Source: Sphingobacterium bambusae (GTDB lineage: Bacteria > Bacteroidota > Bacteroidia > Sphingobacteriales > Sphingobacteriaceae). From it: 64,000 nucleotides of DNA. This document shows positions 27,650 through 36,950 of the stretch, piece by piece. The DNA is taken from the NCBI RefSeq assembly GCF_033955345.1, contig NZ_CP138332.1, positions 2,604,001-2,668,000 of the forward strand, given 5' to 3'. The notes under the pieces are model-generated. The model ran no database searches, was not told where the DNA came from, and saw nothing but the letters and a program-made list of their open reading frames with translations. Each line of letters opens with the position of its first letter. Position 1 is the first letter of the stretch. The position numbers and the translations under genes are program-made.

Positions 27650-27736
27650 GGTTACTATTACATCTACTATCAAGCATTCGCTTCGGGGAACTGCCCATCA
27701 AGAGGCCTCTCGCTTGTATAAACAATTTTTCGGTAG

Positions 27737-28795
27737 CTAGGTTTTTCTGCGGATCAAATACAGGTGTTTCCCGTCGGGCGCATAGAGTGCAAAGCCCAAG
27801 GGCGATTGGTAAAAGTGCATGTTGAGGTGCTGCACCCCCGATCGCGGTTCCAGCACTTGGTACACACGAGTTTGGTAGCTGTCGTGGCGCTCCTTCTCCA
27901 CTACCAAGTGAGGCATACGAAAGCGGAAGCTGCTATCCGCAATTGTAGTTTTAAAAAAGCCTGTTCCGCGCCAGCCAACCACTGCTGTACCTCCTGCACC
28001 ACCACCGATAATGTGGAAGTATTTTATTTTCTCCTGCGGATGAACATGCTCCAACGTGACATCCGCAGGCAGATAGGGCTCGGGTTCGCCACTGCGATAC
28101 AACTCCTGCTCATAGCGCACGGCACTTTCTGCATCAGTCTCAGATTGGTACTCTCGATGTCTCTTCCACAACACATGCCAGCGATCATCGATACAGTAGT
28201 AGCAGGCCGAGCTGAAGGTTCCTTCTTGCACGTAGGTGCGCACAACGTAGTATTGGCTATTTTCTTTCGCCTCCTGTAGCGCCGCCTCCAGTTCTGCTGC
28301 CGGCATCGCAAAATCTGCGTTGTGCACCTGCACCGGCTGTCGCGTGGTATCGCCGTTCAATGGCCAGGTGCGAAAGTGGGCATCCTCCTCCTTTGTGGAC
28401 AACAAAAAACCATCGACTAACACCGTCCAATAGCCATTATAGCTTACATAGAGCGAGTCGACAAGCTGTCCTTCCTTATCGATCTTATAGTAGCGAGTAT
28501 CACCTTTGGTATCTTCATCTCGTTGGGCGTCGCAGTCGATAATTAACTGCTCGTTGACCGACTGATACACACGGATAGGATTAGGAGATGCCGATGGGTT
28601 CACTTCGGCAACACAGACCTGAGTCACCGAAAAGCCATCCAGTTGGTAAGCGGTATCAATTGGCGGATACATGGCATAAGCCGCGGGCTCGGCCTCTTCG
28701 TTGCGTTCATAAATTCCCGTATCCTTGCTTTTGACATACCAAAAGGCAGCTAAGGCAACACATCCAATCAATAAAAGATAAAGTATTTTTTTCAT
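27737..28795 (-). CDS. Membrane-anchored protein of unknown function
   Basis: The protein has 352 residues. A single N-terminal helix (MKKILYLLLIGCVALAAFWY) is followed by an extracytoplasmic part with several beta-strand-like segments (TRYYKIDKEGQLVDSLYVSY, IKYFHIIGGGAGGTAVVGWR, FALYAPDGKHLYLIRRKT) suggestive of propeller blades. No known family seen. The cytoplasmic side is only a few residues long. Confidence 0.65.
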   Translation of the reverse strand: MKKILYLLLIGCVALAAFWYVKSKDTGIYERNEEAEPAAYAMYPPIDTAYQLDGFSVTQVCVAEVNPSASPNPIRVYQSVNEQLIIDCDAQRDEDTKGDTRYYKIDKEGQLVDSLYVSYNGYWTVLVDGFLLSTKEEDAHFRTWPLNGDTTRQPVQVHNADFAMPAAELEAALQEAKENSQYYVVRTYVQEGTFSSACYYCIDDRWHVLWKRHREYQSETDAESAVRYEQELYRSGEPEPYLPADVTLEHVHPQEKIKYFHIIGGGAGGTAVVGWRGTGFFKTTIADSSFRFRMPHLVVEKERHDSYQTRVYQVLEPRSGVQHLNMHFYQSPLGFALYAPDGKHLYLIRRKT

Positions 28796-28978
28796 TTGCA
28801 GTTTTAGCTGTTAAGCATCCCTCGGGATGCCTTTTCGAACCGCGATGCTGTCATGCGGCCTATTGCAAACATAAGTAAAATATGCTTCCACATATAAGAA
28901 TACAAGTCTATTACGTATATTCGCGGAAGCCGACGAAAGCCACCTTGAGCCGCTAGTCGAAGATCCATTAACGTAGAT

Positions 28979-29695
28979 ATGAATTGTACACACTGCACCA
29001 ACGAGGTTAACCAAAACTACTGCCCGAGCTGTGGACGGGCTTTAAAACTGAAACGCATTAATGGTCATTACATTGTTCATGAAATTGAGCATATCCTGCA
29101 TTTCGAGAAAGGTATCTTATACACCATCCGCGAATTGCTGACACGCCCTGGAAAAAACATCCGGCAGTTTATTACCGATGACCGCAGTAGGCTGGTGAAG
29201 CCGGTAATCTTCATTATCATCTCTTCGCTGATCTATTCGCTGATCAATGGTTTCTTTCATATCGAGGATACCTACATGAAGTATGACGGTGCGGCAGACA
29301 GCAGCATGGTGTCTATCTTCGCATGGATACAAAGCCATTATGGGTATGCTAATATCATTATGGGCACCTTTATCGCGCTATGTTTAAAGATGTTCTTCCG
29401 GAAATATCCTTACAATTTTTTCGAAATCCTTATCCTGCTTTGTTTTGTGATGGGTGTCGGGATGTTGATATTCGCTCTTTTCGCACTTATTCAGGGTATT
29501 CTACATTACGAGCTTATGGGACCTGCCGGCGTGTTGGGCATCATCTACTGTACTTGGTCTATCGGCCAGTTTTTTGATGCGCGGAAGCCGTCAAGCTATA
29601 TCAAGGCATTGGCCGCTTATCTCTTGGGCGCCCTTTTGTTTATGTTCGCGGCCATTATCCTAGGTATCACAATTGATGCTTTCATCAAGCATTAG
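28979..29695 (+). CDS. DUF3667 membrane protein with zinc ribbon
   Basis: The protein has 238 residues. The N-terminal zinc ribbon has CTHCTNEVNQNYCPSCG (two CxxC knuckles). The conserved DUF3667 region follows (HEIEHILHFEKGILYTIREL, TRPGKNIRQFITDDRSRLVK), then about four or five transmembrane helices. DUF3667 proteins are typical of Bacteroidetes and have no assigned function. Next gene 40 bases downstream on the same strand. Confidence 0.88.
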   Translation: MNCTHCTNEVNQNYCPSCGRALKLKRINGHYIVHEIEHILHFEKGILYTIRELLTRPGKNIRQFITDDRSRLVKPVIFIIISSLIYSLINGFFHIEDTYMKYDGAADSSMVSIFAWIQSHYGYANIIMGTFIALCLKMFFRKYPYNFFEILILLCFVMGVGMLIFALFALIQGILHYELMGPAGVLGIIYCTWSIGQFFDARKPSSYIKALAAYLLGALLFMFAAIILGITIDAFIKH

Positions 29696-29735
29696 TAAAG
29701 GGGTATTTTAGCCAAAAGCATTCCTTATACAGCAC

Positions 29736-30272
29736 ATGGACATTGTCAACGCATTATACCAGCACATCGAGCGTGAGCATCTTTGGGAGAAAAGTATCTC
29801 ATTACGACGAGATGCTTTTCTCAGCGTGGCAGGAGTTGTAGAGACCAACCTATTTTATATTTGTTCGGGCAGTTTGAAGATCTCTGTTATTGATGAGCGC
29901 GACGAACATATCATACGGTTTGGCTACCGAGACAATTTCATCATGGCTCTAGACAGCTTTATCTCCGAAAAACCATCAGAATTCTATATCCAAGCCATCA
30001 AAAAAACGGAGCTGAAAATAATATCAAAACAAAATTACCTCCGTTTTATTCATGCAGACGACGAACGAAAAACACTTTGGGACATCGCCTTACAACAGCT
30101 TCTTTTACAACAGCTAGACCGAGAGATCGATCTTTTAACCATATCCCCCAAAGAAAGATATCTCCGCGTTTTGAGACGGAGCCCGCAATTGTTTCAGGAA
30201 ATTCCCAACAAATATATTGCATCCTATTTAAGAATGTCTCCAGAAACACTTTCTAGATTGAAAAAGTATTGA
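29736..30272 (+). CDS. Crp/Fnr-family transcriptional regulator
   Basis: The protein has 178 residues. It has a cyclic-nucleotide-binding-like beta-roll (about 20-115, AGVVETNLFYICSGSLKISV, RFGYRDNFIMALDSFI) and a short C-terminal helix-turn-helix (about 140-178, IPNKYIASYLRMSPETLSRL). The protein ends directly after the recognition helix, as is common in Bacteroidetes Crp-like regulators. Ligand and targets unknown. The DinB-like gene follows after 56 bases. Confidence 0.88.
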   Translation: MDIVNALYQHIEREHLWEKSISLRRDAFLSVAGVVETNLFYICSGSLKISVIDERDEHIIRFGYRDNFIMALDSFISEKPSEFYIQAIKKTELKIISKQNYLRFIHADDERKTLWDIALQQLLLQQLDREIDLLTISPKERYLRVLRRSPQLFQEIPNKYIASYLRMSPETLSRLKKY

Positions 30273-30328
30273 TCTCCGTCAATGTTTACGGATGCTAAAG
30301 AACAGATATTTGTAAGCAAATAGATGTT

Positions 30329-30880
30329 ATGGATACACAAGAGTTAATCAATGAACTTTCCGAACTGACGCTGAGCAACATGAAAGAAGCTCAAGAATTT
30401 CTAGCACTATCTAAGGAGAAGCTAAATCGCCAACCTAGTAGCGGCAGCTGGAGTGTGCTAGCTTGTATTGAACATTTGAATCGATATGGTGATTTTTATA
30501 TCCCCGAAATCAAAAGTAGATTGGAAAAGTCGCGTACAAAACCCTCCGAAACGTTTCAACCGGGATTGTTGGGCAATTATTTTGCGAAAAGTATGCTGCC
30601 GAAAGAAAAATTGAACACAATGAGAACTTTTCAAGCAATGAATCCGTTGGATAGCTTACTCGACAAGCAAGTTTTAGATCGATTTATAGTACAGCAGAGG
30701 GAGATCTTGATGCTACTTGACAAAGCAAGAGCGGTAGATCTCGCGAAGATAAAAACATCGATTTCCATATCGAAATGGATAAAACTTCGGCTGGGAGATA
30801 CTTTTCGGGTTGTTGTATACCACAATCTGCGGCATATTGTACAAGCAAAAAAAGCACTAACCTTGATCTCGCCTAGTTAG
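30329..30880 (+). CDS. DinB-family protein
   Basis: The protein has 183 residues. The four-helix DinB/DUF664-like pattern is visible: LSKEKLNRQPSSGSWSVLAC, IEHLNRYGDFYIPEI and, near the end, VYHNLRHIVQAKKAL. The three metal-ligand His of the family fit EHLNR, YHNLRH and the final helix. Members include bacillithiol-dependent S-transferases, but most are unassigned. It is probably in one unit with the Crp-like regulator upstream. Confidence 0.85.
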   Translation: MDTQELINELSELTLSNMKEAQEFLALSKEKLNRQPSSGSWSVLACIEHLNRYGDFYIPEIKSRLEKSRTKPSETFQPGLLGNYFAKSMLPKEKLNTMRTFQAMNPLDSLLDKQVLDRFIVQQREILMLLDKARAVDLAKIKTSISISKWIKLRLGDTFRVVVYHNLRHIVQAKKALTLISPS

Positions 30881-30948
30881 GCAATAGGCCACGATCACTG
30901 CATCTTATCGTTTTTCGCTACATCATGCACGAAGAGGTATTTCTTCCT

Positions 30949-31300
30949 ATGAAGATGCGACACCTACATCCATCACGTTCATTCCTGCACGTGAAGATGC
31001 AACACTTTCATCCATCAAGTCCATTTCTTCACGTGAAGATGCGACACTTTCATCCATCAAGTTCATTTCTTCACGTGAAGATGCAACACTTTCATCCATC
31101 AAGTTCATTTCTTCATGTGAAGATGTGACACATTCATCCGTCAAGTTCATTTTTTCACGTGAAGATGCAACACATTCATCCATCAAGTTCATTTCTTCAC
31201 GTGAAGATGTGACACATTCATCCGTCAAGTTCATTTTTTCACGTGAAGATGCAACACATTCATCCATCAAGTTCATTTCTTCATGTGAAGATGCGATACT
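30949..31300. repeat. 42-bp tandem repeat array, eight full units
   Basis: Units begin at 30949, 30991, 31033, 31075, 31117, 31159, 31201 and 31243, with a decayed ninth from 31285. Each junction carries CTTCACGTGAAG or a near copy, a 12-base palindrome with a CACGTG core. Units 5-6 and 7-8 are almost perfect copies of an 84-bp double unit. Since 42 is divisible by three, frames stay open: on the minus strand 30947-31333 would encode 128 residues of a 14-residue repeat (MNLMDESVASSREE), and on the plus strand 30925-31128 and 31125-31391 are open. No ribosome site or family supports any of them as a gene. Confidence 0.9.
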
Positions 31301-31408
31301 TTCACCCGCCGATGTCACGTTGATATCCCTCAAAATGGAAGTTTCCTTTGCCGGAGAGCCGACAATCTTTGTGACATGGGTGCTAGACTAGAGATCTCGA
31401 GCATACCC

Positions 31409-32320
31409 TCAATTTAAGGAGCTTCTAAATTCCAGGGGAGTCATGTCGGTTTTTTTACGGAAAAGCTTGTTGAAGGACTGCGGATATTCGAAGCCCAGTT
31501 TGTAGGCAATCTCGGCGACGGAAAAGTCGCCAGCAAGGAGATATTCCTTGGCCTTGTCGATCACCTTTTCATGGATGTGCTGCTGGGCATTAAGACCTGT
31601 GTATGCGCGCAGCATATCACTGAGGTAATGGGTAGATAGGTTGAGTTGCTGCGCGATATATTCCACCGATGGCAGTCCCTTCTGCAGCGCTTCTTCTTCA
31701 TCAAAATACTGGTTAAGCAAGGTCTCTAGATCGCTCAGCAAATCGTTGTTCTTTGTTTTACGGGTGATAAACTGCCGCTCGTAAAAGCGGTTGCTATAAT
31801 GCAACAGCTCCGCAATTTTCGAGAGCATAATAGGCTGTGTGTGTCGGTCTATATGTTCGTATTCCGCTTCGATTTTCTTGAGAATATCAAGGATACCCGC
31901 CTCCTCTTTTTCCGAAAGGTGCAAAGCCTCGTTCACCGCATAGGAGAAAAAGCCATAATTCCGAATGTCCTGCGCCAGCGTATCGCCCGCCAGAAAATCG
32001 GGATGCAGCAGCAGCATCCATCCCTCACCGCATTCCTGCACAAATTGGCGGGTCGTCTCAATATCGAACGATTGGATCTGCTTGGGCGAAAAGTAGTTCA
32101 TCACCCCCTTATCAAAATCATAGCTCTGTCGCCCGTAGCGCACCTTGGCCTGTATATTTTTCTTGATAGGGATGCTGTAAAAATCTACCGTAAACTGCTC
32201 CCATATGCTATTCTCCTGCAGCTGCATATGGGTCACATCGATGATGCTCATCAGCGGATGTAATGGCTCGCGGAGCCCCAGCAGGCGATGAAATTCGGAT
32301 ATAGAGCGGATGATGTGCAT
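31409..32320 (-). CDS. AraC-family transcriptional regulator
   Basis: The protein has 303 residues from the ATG at 32320 (the frame reaches 32356). An N-terminal cupin-like sensor region (about 30-110, PKQIQSFDIETTRQFVQE) is followed by the double helix-turn-helix at the C-terminus (about 205-300, SVEYIAQQLNLSTHYLSDML, FSVAEIAYKLGFEYPQSFNK). The AraC signature ends in FRKKTDMTPLEFRS. It lies downstream of an SDR gene on the same strand, but a terminator separates the two. In Bacteroidetes such regulators commonly control a neighbouring oxidoreductase. Confidence 0.9.
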   Translation of the reverse strand: MHIIRSISEFHRLLGLREPLHPLMSIIDVTHMQLQENSIWEQFTVDFYSIPIKKNIQAKVRYGRQSYDFDKGVMNYFSPKQIQSFDIETTRQFVQECGEGWMLLLHPDFLAGDTLAQDIRNYGFFSYAVNEALHLSEKEEAGILDILKKIEAEYEHIDRHTQPIMLSKIAELLHYSNRFYERQFITRKTKNNDLLSDLETLLNQYFDEEEALQKGLPSVEYIAQQLNLSTHYLSDMLRAYTGLNAQQHIHEKVIDKAKEYLLAGDFSVAEIAYKLGFEYPQSFNKLFRKKTDMTPLEFRSSLN

Positions 32321-32344
32321 AACCTTATTAAAATATAAATGTAC

Positions 32345-32378
32345 AAAAAATGGCAACTACAGCCCTCCTGCAGTTGCC
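32345..32378 (-). terminator. Intrinsic terminator after the SDR gene
   Basis: GGCAACTACAG (32352-32362) pairs with CTGCAGTTGCC (32368-32378) with one mismatch. On the minus strand it is followed by ATTTTTTG. It separates the SDR gene from the AraC gene. Confidence 0.75.
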
Positions 32379-32388
32379 TTTACTTTTT

Positions 32389-33195
32389 TTACTGACCGAC
32401 AAAAAGCTTACCAACCTCGTTGTGGTTGGCCTCGCGGCCGATTTCCTGCAAACGATTAAAAAACGCCTGCGCATCCTGCCCTGCAACGTAGCGCAGTTGG
32501 CTCTTATCATCTGTTGCAGCTTCGTAAACAACTTCCGCAATTTGCTCTGCTGTGGAAGCCGTCTTCATCATCTCTTCAAAGCTAGCCCACAGCTTCCCCT
32601 CGATTGATGCATAGTCCGGATGACTGTTCATATCGATGGATCTGCCGGCAAAGTCGGTAAAGATACCACCTGGTGCCACCGTTTTTATACCGATGTTGAA
32701 GGTTGACAACTCAAAGGCCATGCTCTCTGTCCATCCTTCGAGCGCCCATTTGGTAGCGTGGTAGGACGAGCCTAAGGGAAAGCCGATCAAGCCGCCAATG
32801 GAAGTCGTCGTGATAAATAGGCCGCCCTGCCGCTCGCGGAAATGTGGAATAAAAGCCTTCGTCACGCGGATCACGCCCAACAAGTTGGTATCGATCTGCC
32901 GCTGCAACCGCTCATCGCTAACAGACTCTAGGCTGCCCATCAGGCCATAGCCGGCATTGTTAAACACGACGTCGACAGGCTGCGATTCCGTTACCTGCTG
33001 CACCACATCGTTAATCTGCTGCGGATTGGTGACATCCAACGCCCATAGCGTGACGTTCTCTAACAGGTTCAGCTCCGTTTCTTTTTCGGGGTTGCGCATG
33101 GTAGCAATTACGTTCCAGCCGCGACTTTGAAATAGCTTCGCGGTGCTCTTGCCTAATCCGGTAGAAGCACCGGTAATAAAAATTGTCTTTTGCAT
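32389..33195 (-). CDS. Short-chain dehydrogenase/reductase (SDR)
   Basis: The protein has 268 residues. I chose the ATG at 33195 because it puts the Rossmann motif at the start (MQKTIFITGASTGLGKSTAK). TGASTGLG is the cofactor-binding motif, NNAGYGLMGS the structural NNAG, the catalytic Ser is in TTTSIGG, and Tyr/Lys are in SSYHATKWALEG (YxxxK). The AraC gene follows. Substrate unknown; classical SDR length and motifs. Confidence 0.92.
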   Translation of the reverse strand: MQKTIFITGASTGLGKSTAKLFQSRGWNVIATMRNPEKETELNLLENVTLWALDVTNPQQINDVVQQVTESQPVDVVFNNAGYGLMGSLESVSDERLQRQIDTNLLGVIRVTKAFIPHFRERQGGLFITTTSIGGLIGFPLGSSYHATKWALEGWTESMAFELSTFNIGIKTVAPGGIFTDFAGRSIDMNSHPDYASIEGKLWASFEEMMKTASTAEQIAEVVYEAATDDKSQLRYVAGQDAQAFFNRLQEIGREANHNEVGKLFVGQ

Positions 33196-33383
33196 ATTGT
33201 CTCCTTTTAACATTTGGATACCACAAAGTTCCGTTAGCAGCAGTTGGATGATGTTTCCAAAATGGATCATGTTGTGTTCAAAATGCGGAAGTAGCGTCAT
33301 CCATCATTTTACCAAACCGCAAGAGGCAACAAACAGCTTCGGCATTGATTCAGTTGTCGCCTATTTTTACTAACTTGGAATCT

Positions 33384-34562
33384 ATGCGCCAGCTTTTATT
33401 TTTCCTATTACTTTCGCTTGCTGCCCCTAGCTTTTCGCAGCAGGCATCTATCATGAACCAAGGCGGTAGCCAAGAGAAAAACTACTATACCGAACTGCAA
33501 TACAAAAACGTGCGCGACAAGATTATTGTCGAGGCGCGCATAGGCCAACGCAATTGTCGTTTTATTGTGGATACCGGAGCGCCAACAACCATTACTGCTT
33601 CGCTGCATCAAGAGCTAGGCCTAGCCATTATGGACCGTATTCCTATACAGGATGCCAACGGCGGTATCGATAGTTTGATGGTTAGCAAAATTCCTGCGAT
33701 AGCCTTGGGCGGTGTCTCTTTTTTGGATATCCCCACGCTGGTGGCTCATGATTCCTTTCTTTTCGATTGTCTGCAGGTAGACGGTTTTATCGGCAGCAAC
33801 CTCCTGCGCCAATCTATTGTGCGCTTACTGCCCAAGACATCGCAACTTATCTTAACAGACCAGCTGCAGCGTCTTTCGTTGGATAAAAAGCAGGCCATCC
33901 CCATGCAACTTAATAAAGTACAAAGCTCCCCTTACATCAGCGTTCGAGCGAAAGGAAAGAAGTCTGCAAGTATCACGTTGCTGTTCGACCTCGGCATGGA
34001 AGGCTTGTTTGACCTTGCCTTAAGACATTATACCATGCTTGAGCAGGAAAAGATCTTTACCGATATCACGCAAACACTGGGCAGTGGCAGCTTGGGCCTA
34101 CACGGTCGTGGCAAGGATACCCTACAGTACAGGTTGACCCTTCCACAACTACTAATCAGCAAGGCGACATTAAGCAATGTCTCGGTGCAGACCACCCCTG
34201 CCGACAATTCTAGAATCGGCGCCGGACTGCTCGCCTACGGATCGGTCACGCTTGACTACAGGCATCAGCAATTTTACTTTGAGCCCTTTAAGCCCATCCA
34301 TGTCCTCGCCAACGAGCACTTCCCCATAGCTGTCACCTTGCAGGATAGTAAGTTGGTGATTGCGTCCGTTTGGCAAGAAGGTTTACGCGACAAACTTCAG
34401 GTCGATGATCAAGTGCTGTCCATCGACGATATAGATTACAGCAACGTAGATCCCTGTAGCTTCTTTGTTAATAAGAAGGTGTTTGCCGATAAGCAGCAGG
34501 CGTTAGTCACCGTCAAGAAAGCAGATGGAAGTATACAGGCGGTTGCTGTGTGCAAGGAGTAG
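33384..34562 (+). CDS. Exported retropepsin-like aspartyl protease with PDZ domain
   Basis: The protein has 392 residues from the ATG at 33384, which starts the signal peptide MRQLLFFLLLSLAAPSFSQ. The first retropepsin-like half has the active motif FIVDTGAPTTITA. The second half has LLFDLGMEGLF in the equivalent place, with DLG instead of DTG/DSG. The C-terminal PDZ-like domain is at about 305-390 (IASVWQEGLRDKLQVDDQVL, SIDDIDY). Such two-half plus PDZ proteins are common in Bacteroidetes and act in the periplasm or at the outer membrane. Whether both halves are needed for catalysis is not known. Confidence 0.82.
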   Translation: MRQLLFFLLLSLAAPSFSQQASIMNQGGSQEKNYYTELQYKNVRDKIIVEARIGQRNCRFIVDTGAPTTITASLHQELGLAIMDRIPIQDANGGIDSLMVSKIPAIALGGVSFLDIPTLVAHDSFLFDCLQVDGFIGSNLLRQSIVRLLPKTSQLILTDQLQRLSLDKKQAIPMQLNKVQSSPYISVRAKGKKSASITLLFDLGMEGLFDLALRHYTMLEQEKIFTDITQTLGSGSLGLHGRGKDTLQYRLTLPQLLISKATLSNVSVQTTPADNSRIGAGLLAYGSVTLDYRHQQFYFEPFKPIHVLANEHFPIAVTLQDSKLVIASVWQEGLRDKLQVDDQVLSIDDIDYSNVDPCSFFVNKKVFADKQQALVTVKKADGSIQAVAVCKE

Positions 34563-34613
34563 CTCGCGGCTATTTTTGGGATTCGGGAATTCTTCCTACG
34601 TTTAACCTGCGAT

Positions 34614-35531
34614 CTATTTTATTTTATCCGCTATTTTGCTGCGCTCGTAAAAATCCGTTCCCGATTTAATGTTCAATATCTCGTCGATGGCTTTCCTTTT
34701 GTCAGCAGCTTCTTCGTAGCAAGATTTGCATATCAAATATCCGGCCCAGTATAATGCATTTCTAGGTCGCAGGGGTTCATTCTCCCGATGCCAGCTCGCA
34801 TACACATCCTTATGCATTTCCTTCTCGAAATCTTTCCATATGCTGGCGGCCCGTCCTTGGAAAGCTGCGTAGTCCCCGTCCGTGCTGCCCGTGAAAAGTT
34901 CGGCTAAAAATTCTGCAGCGCCCTCCCTTAAGGCATAGCTCAGCAGGTTATTTTCGCGGCGCATTCCTTTTTGATTAAAGTGAATCATTTCGTGAAAAAC
35001 CGTCACCGGAATATGGTCAAAATCGAGCACCCATTTTTGCAAATCTTTGTTCCAGTTCGTCGAGTTTTCCGGAGTCTTACTGAGCAGCTCTACCCCAATG
35101 ATTAACCCATTTTTGGAAATTGTTCCATTGGAATTCAACCTTCCTACCACGAAATATATATCGCCAAACTGGGCCTTCGGGTAGACTTGCTTAAATTTTT
35201 TAAAATTGTTCACAATAGTATCCCGAAAAAGGTGGACCTGCTTTAAGTCTTCTTCTATAGAAGCGTAAAATCCCTTTCCTTGCTCGACTGTAGCCACAAA
35301 CTGCTTCCTGTCCTTAATCTTGTATCTGTAGAAATCCCGCAGACCTTTCGTCCCGCGAGCGAAGTAATTCTTTGAAAATAACGCCTCAATATCTTGACTG
35401 TTTTCATCCATTTGATGAAAAGCAGTGTAGAAATTTTCAATATCCGTGCTAATGATCTTGAAATCCTGCCTTTGCTGTCCAAAAGCATATAAACAAAACA
35501 GGAACAGAAAGGATAAAAGGGTTAAACGCAT
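34614..35531 (-). CDS. Exported zinc metalloprotease (DUF2268-like)
   Basis: The protein has 305 residues from the ATG at 35531, start of the signal peptide (LLSFLFLFCLYAFGQ). The gluzincin signature is visible: HIPVTVFHEMIHFNQ (HExxH) followed about 25 residues later by EGAAEFLAEL, whose Glu is the likely third zinc ligand. The preceding IYFVVGRLNSNGTISKNGLI matches the DUF2268 pattern of predicted Zn-dependent proteases. It converges with the aspartyl protease gene. Confidence 0.8.
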   Translation of the reverse strand: MRLTLLSFLFLFCLYAFGQQRQDFKIISTDIENFYTAFHQMDENSQDIEALFSKNYFARGTKGLRDFYRYKIKDRKQFVATVEQGKGFYASIEEDLKQVHLFRDTIVNNFKKFKQVYPKAQFGDIYFVVGRLNSNGTISKNGLIIGVELLSKTPENSTNWNKDLQKWVLDFDHIPVTVFHEMIHFNQKGMRRENNLLSYALREGAAEFLAELFTGSTDGDYAAFQGRAASIWKDFEKEMHKDVYASWHRENEPLRPRNALYWAGYLICKSCYEEAADKRKAIDEILNIKSGTDFYERSKIADKIK

Positions 35532-35795
35532 CGTTAGGTATATGTTTACCAAGTGTACGCAATAATTTCGTTTATTAGGGCAATGTAACTCCACTTTTTC
35601 CGGTCGGGATGTACTAGAAATCTGCACAAAGTAGGTATATGCAAAATTAGATACATCGCATTCCTAACGTACAATTGCTAGCTACCCTGGCAGCAGTTTG
35701 CCACTATTTTGATGCTGAATAGCTATTTTTTGAACAGATCCGGCTATCTTCCCGCAGGTATTAAGCGTATCTTTCTCCCGTTTAATTCGTATCCC

Positions 35796-36896
35796 ATGCA
35801 AGATAATTCCCTTGGTGCTGTTTCGACCTCTAAAAAGCATTTTGTCACATTAGATGGCCTACGCGGTGTTGCGGCCCTAGGCGTGGTTCTTTTCCACTTT
35901 ATGGAAATTGCTGCGCCCGACTATCGCGACAGCTTTATTCCGCACAGCTACCTCGCGGTCGATTTCTTTTTTTGCCTGTCGGGCTTTGTCATTGCCTATG
36001 CCTACGATGGCCGCCTGCCGCAGATGGGGAGGTGGACCTTCCTAAAGCGTCGCCTCATTAGGCTGCATCCGCTGGTGCTTATAGGGGCTATCATCGGCTT
36101 ACTGGCCTTTATCTTCGATCCATTCAACGATCTGATCAAATCCTTTAGTCCTCTGCAGGTGCTGCTTTTGTTTTTGAGCGCTTGCTTTCTCATTCCCTAC
36201 CCCATTGTTCCGCAACGCTATAACAACCTTTTTCATTTGAATCCCCCTACTTGGTCACTTTTTTGGGAGTATATCGCCAATATTATTTATGCTTTATATC
36301 TCGTACGAGCGCCTAAAAAGGTATTGTGGCTATTGCTCGGCATCTCGGCCCTGCTGCTCTGCTGGGAATCCTACCGATCGGGCTACTTGGCCGTGGGCTT
36401 TGGCGGCGACAATTTTTGGGCAGGTGGTATACGGCTGTCTTTTTCCTTTACCGCAGGTCTTCTGCTCTTCCGTTATGCCCCTTTCTTTCGAGTGCCGCTG
36501 GTTCCATTTTGGCTGTTAGCCATTGCCTTGGCTCTGGTATTTTTTATTCCCTATTCCGAAATCATCAGCCCTATAGTTGATCCTATCCTTGTTATTTTCT
36601 ACTTTCCATTGCTGATTGCGCTCAGTGCTGCGCAAGGACAAGCTGGCCACGCCAGCCAAAAGTTCTGCCGCTGGCTGGGCGACATCTCTTATCCGCTCTA
36701 TGTACTGCACTATCCTTTTATTTGGATTTTTATGAGTTACGTGGAACATGAAAAACCGACTCCCAATGAAATGGGCATGCTCATCGGCTTGGGCATGCTG
36801 CTGCTTCCCCTCCTTTCGCATGTCGTTTTACGCTGGCTGGATGAACCGATTAGGCACTGGCTAAGTCGGCAGGGGTCTGCTCGTAAGGTGAGGTAA
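35796..36896 (+). CDS. Acyltransferase 3 family membrane protein (OafA/YrhL-like)
   Basis: The protein has 366 residues from the ATG at 35796; the frame extends to 35709 without family character. The conserved N-terminus LDGLRGVAALGVVLFHFMEI includes the catalytic His region, and R-L-I-R-L-H-P and YPLYVLHYPF are the further family motifs. About ten transmembrane helices are visible. It probably O-acylates a surface polysaccharide or lipid. No glycan cluster is adjacent, so the acceptor is unknown. Confidence 0.9.
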   Translation: MQDNSLGAVSTSKKHFVTLDGLRGVAALGVVLFHFMEIAAPDYRDSFIPHSYLAVDFFFCLSGFVIAYAYDGRLPQMGRWTFLKRRLIRLHPLVLIGAIIGLLAFIFDPFNDLIKSFSPLQVLLLFLSACFLIPYPIVPQRYNNLFHLNPPTWSLFWEYIANIIYALYLVRAPKKVLWLLLGISALLLCWESYRSGYLAVGFGGDNFWAGGIRLSFSFTAGLLLFRYAPFFRVPLVPFWLLAIALALVFFIPYSEIISPIVDPILVIFYFPLLIALSAAQGQAGHASQKFCRWLGDISYPLYVLHYPFIWIFMSYVEHEKPTPNEMGMLIGLGMLLLPLLSHVVLRWLDEPIRHWLSRQGSARKVR

Positions 36897-36950
36897 GTTG
36901 TTGAGCTTTCAAGCAGGATGTTTGTGATTTTGGTCGTCGCTTCTATCAAA

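Noticed and set aside
30949..31300. CRISPR array
   Set aside because: The 42-bp units are directly joined without unique spacers, and no cas gene is near.
30925..31391. Repeat-encoded proteins on either strand
   Set aside because: A period divisible by three keeps several frames open at once, so openness is no evidence of coding; kept as a repeat only.
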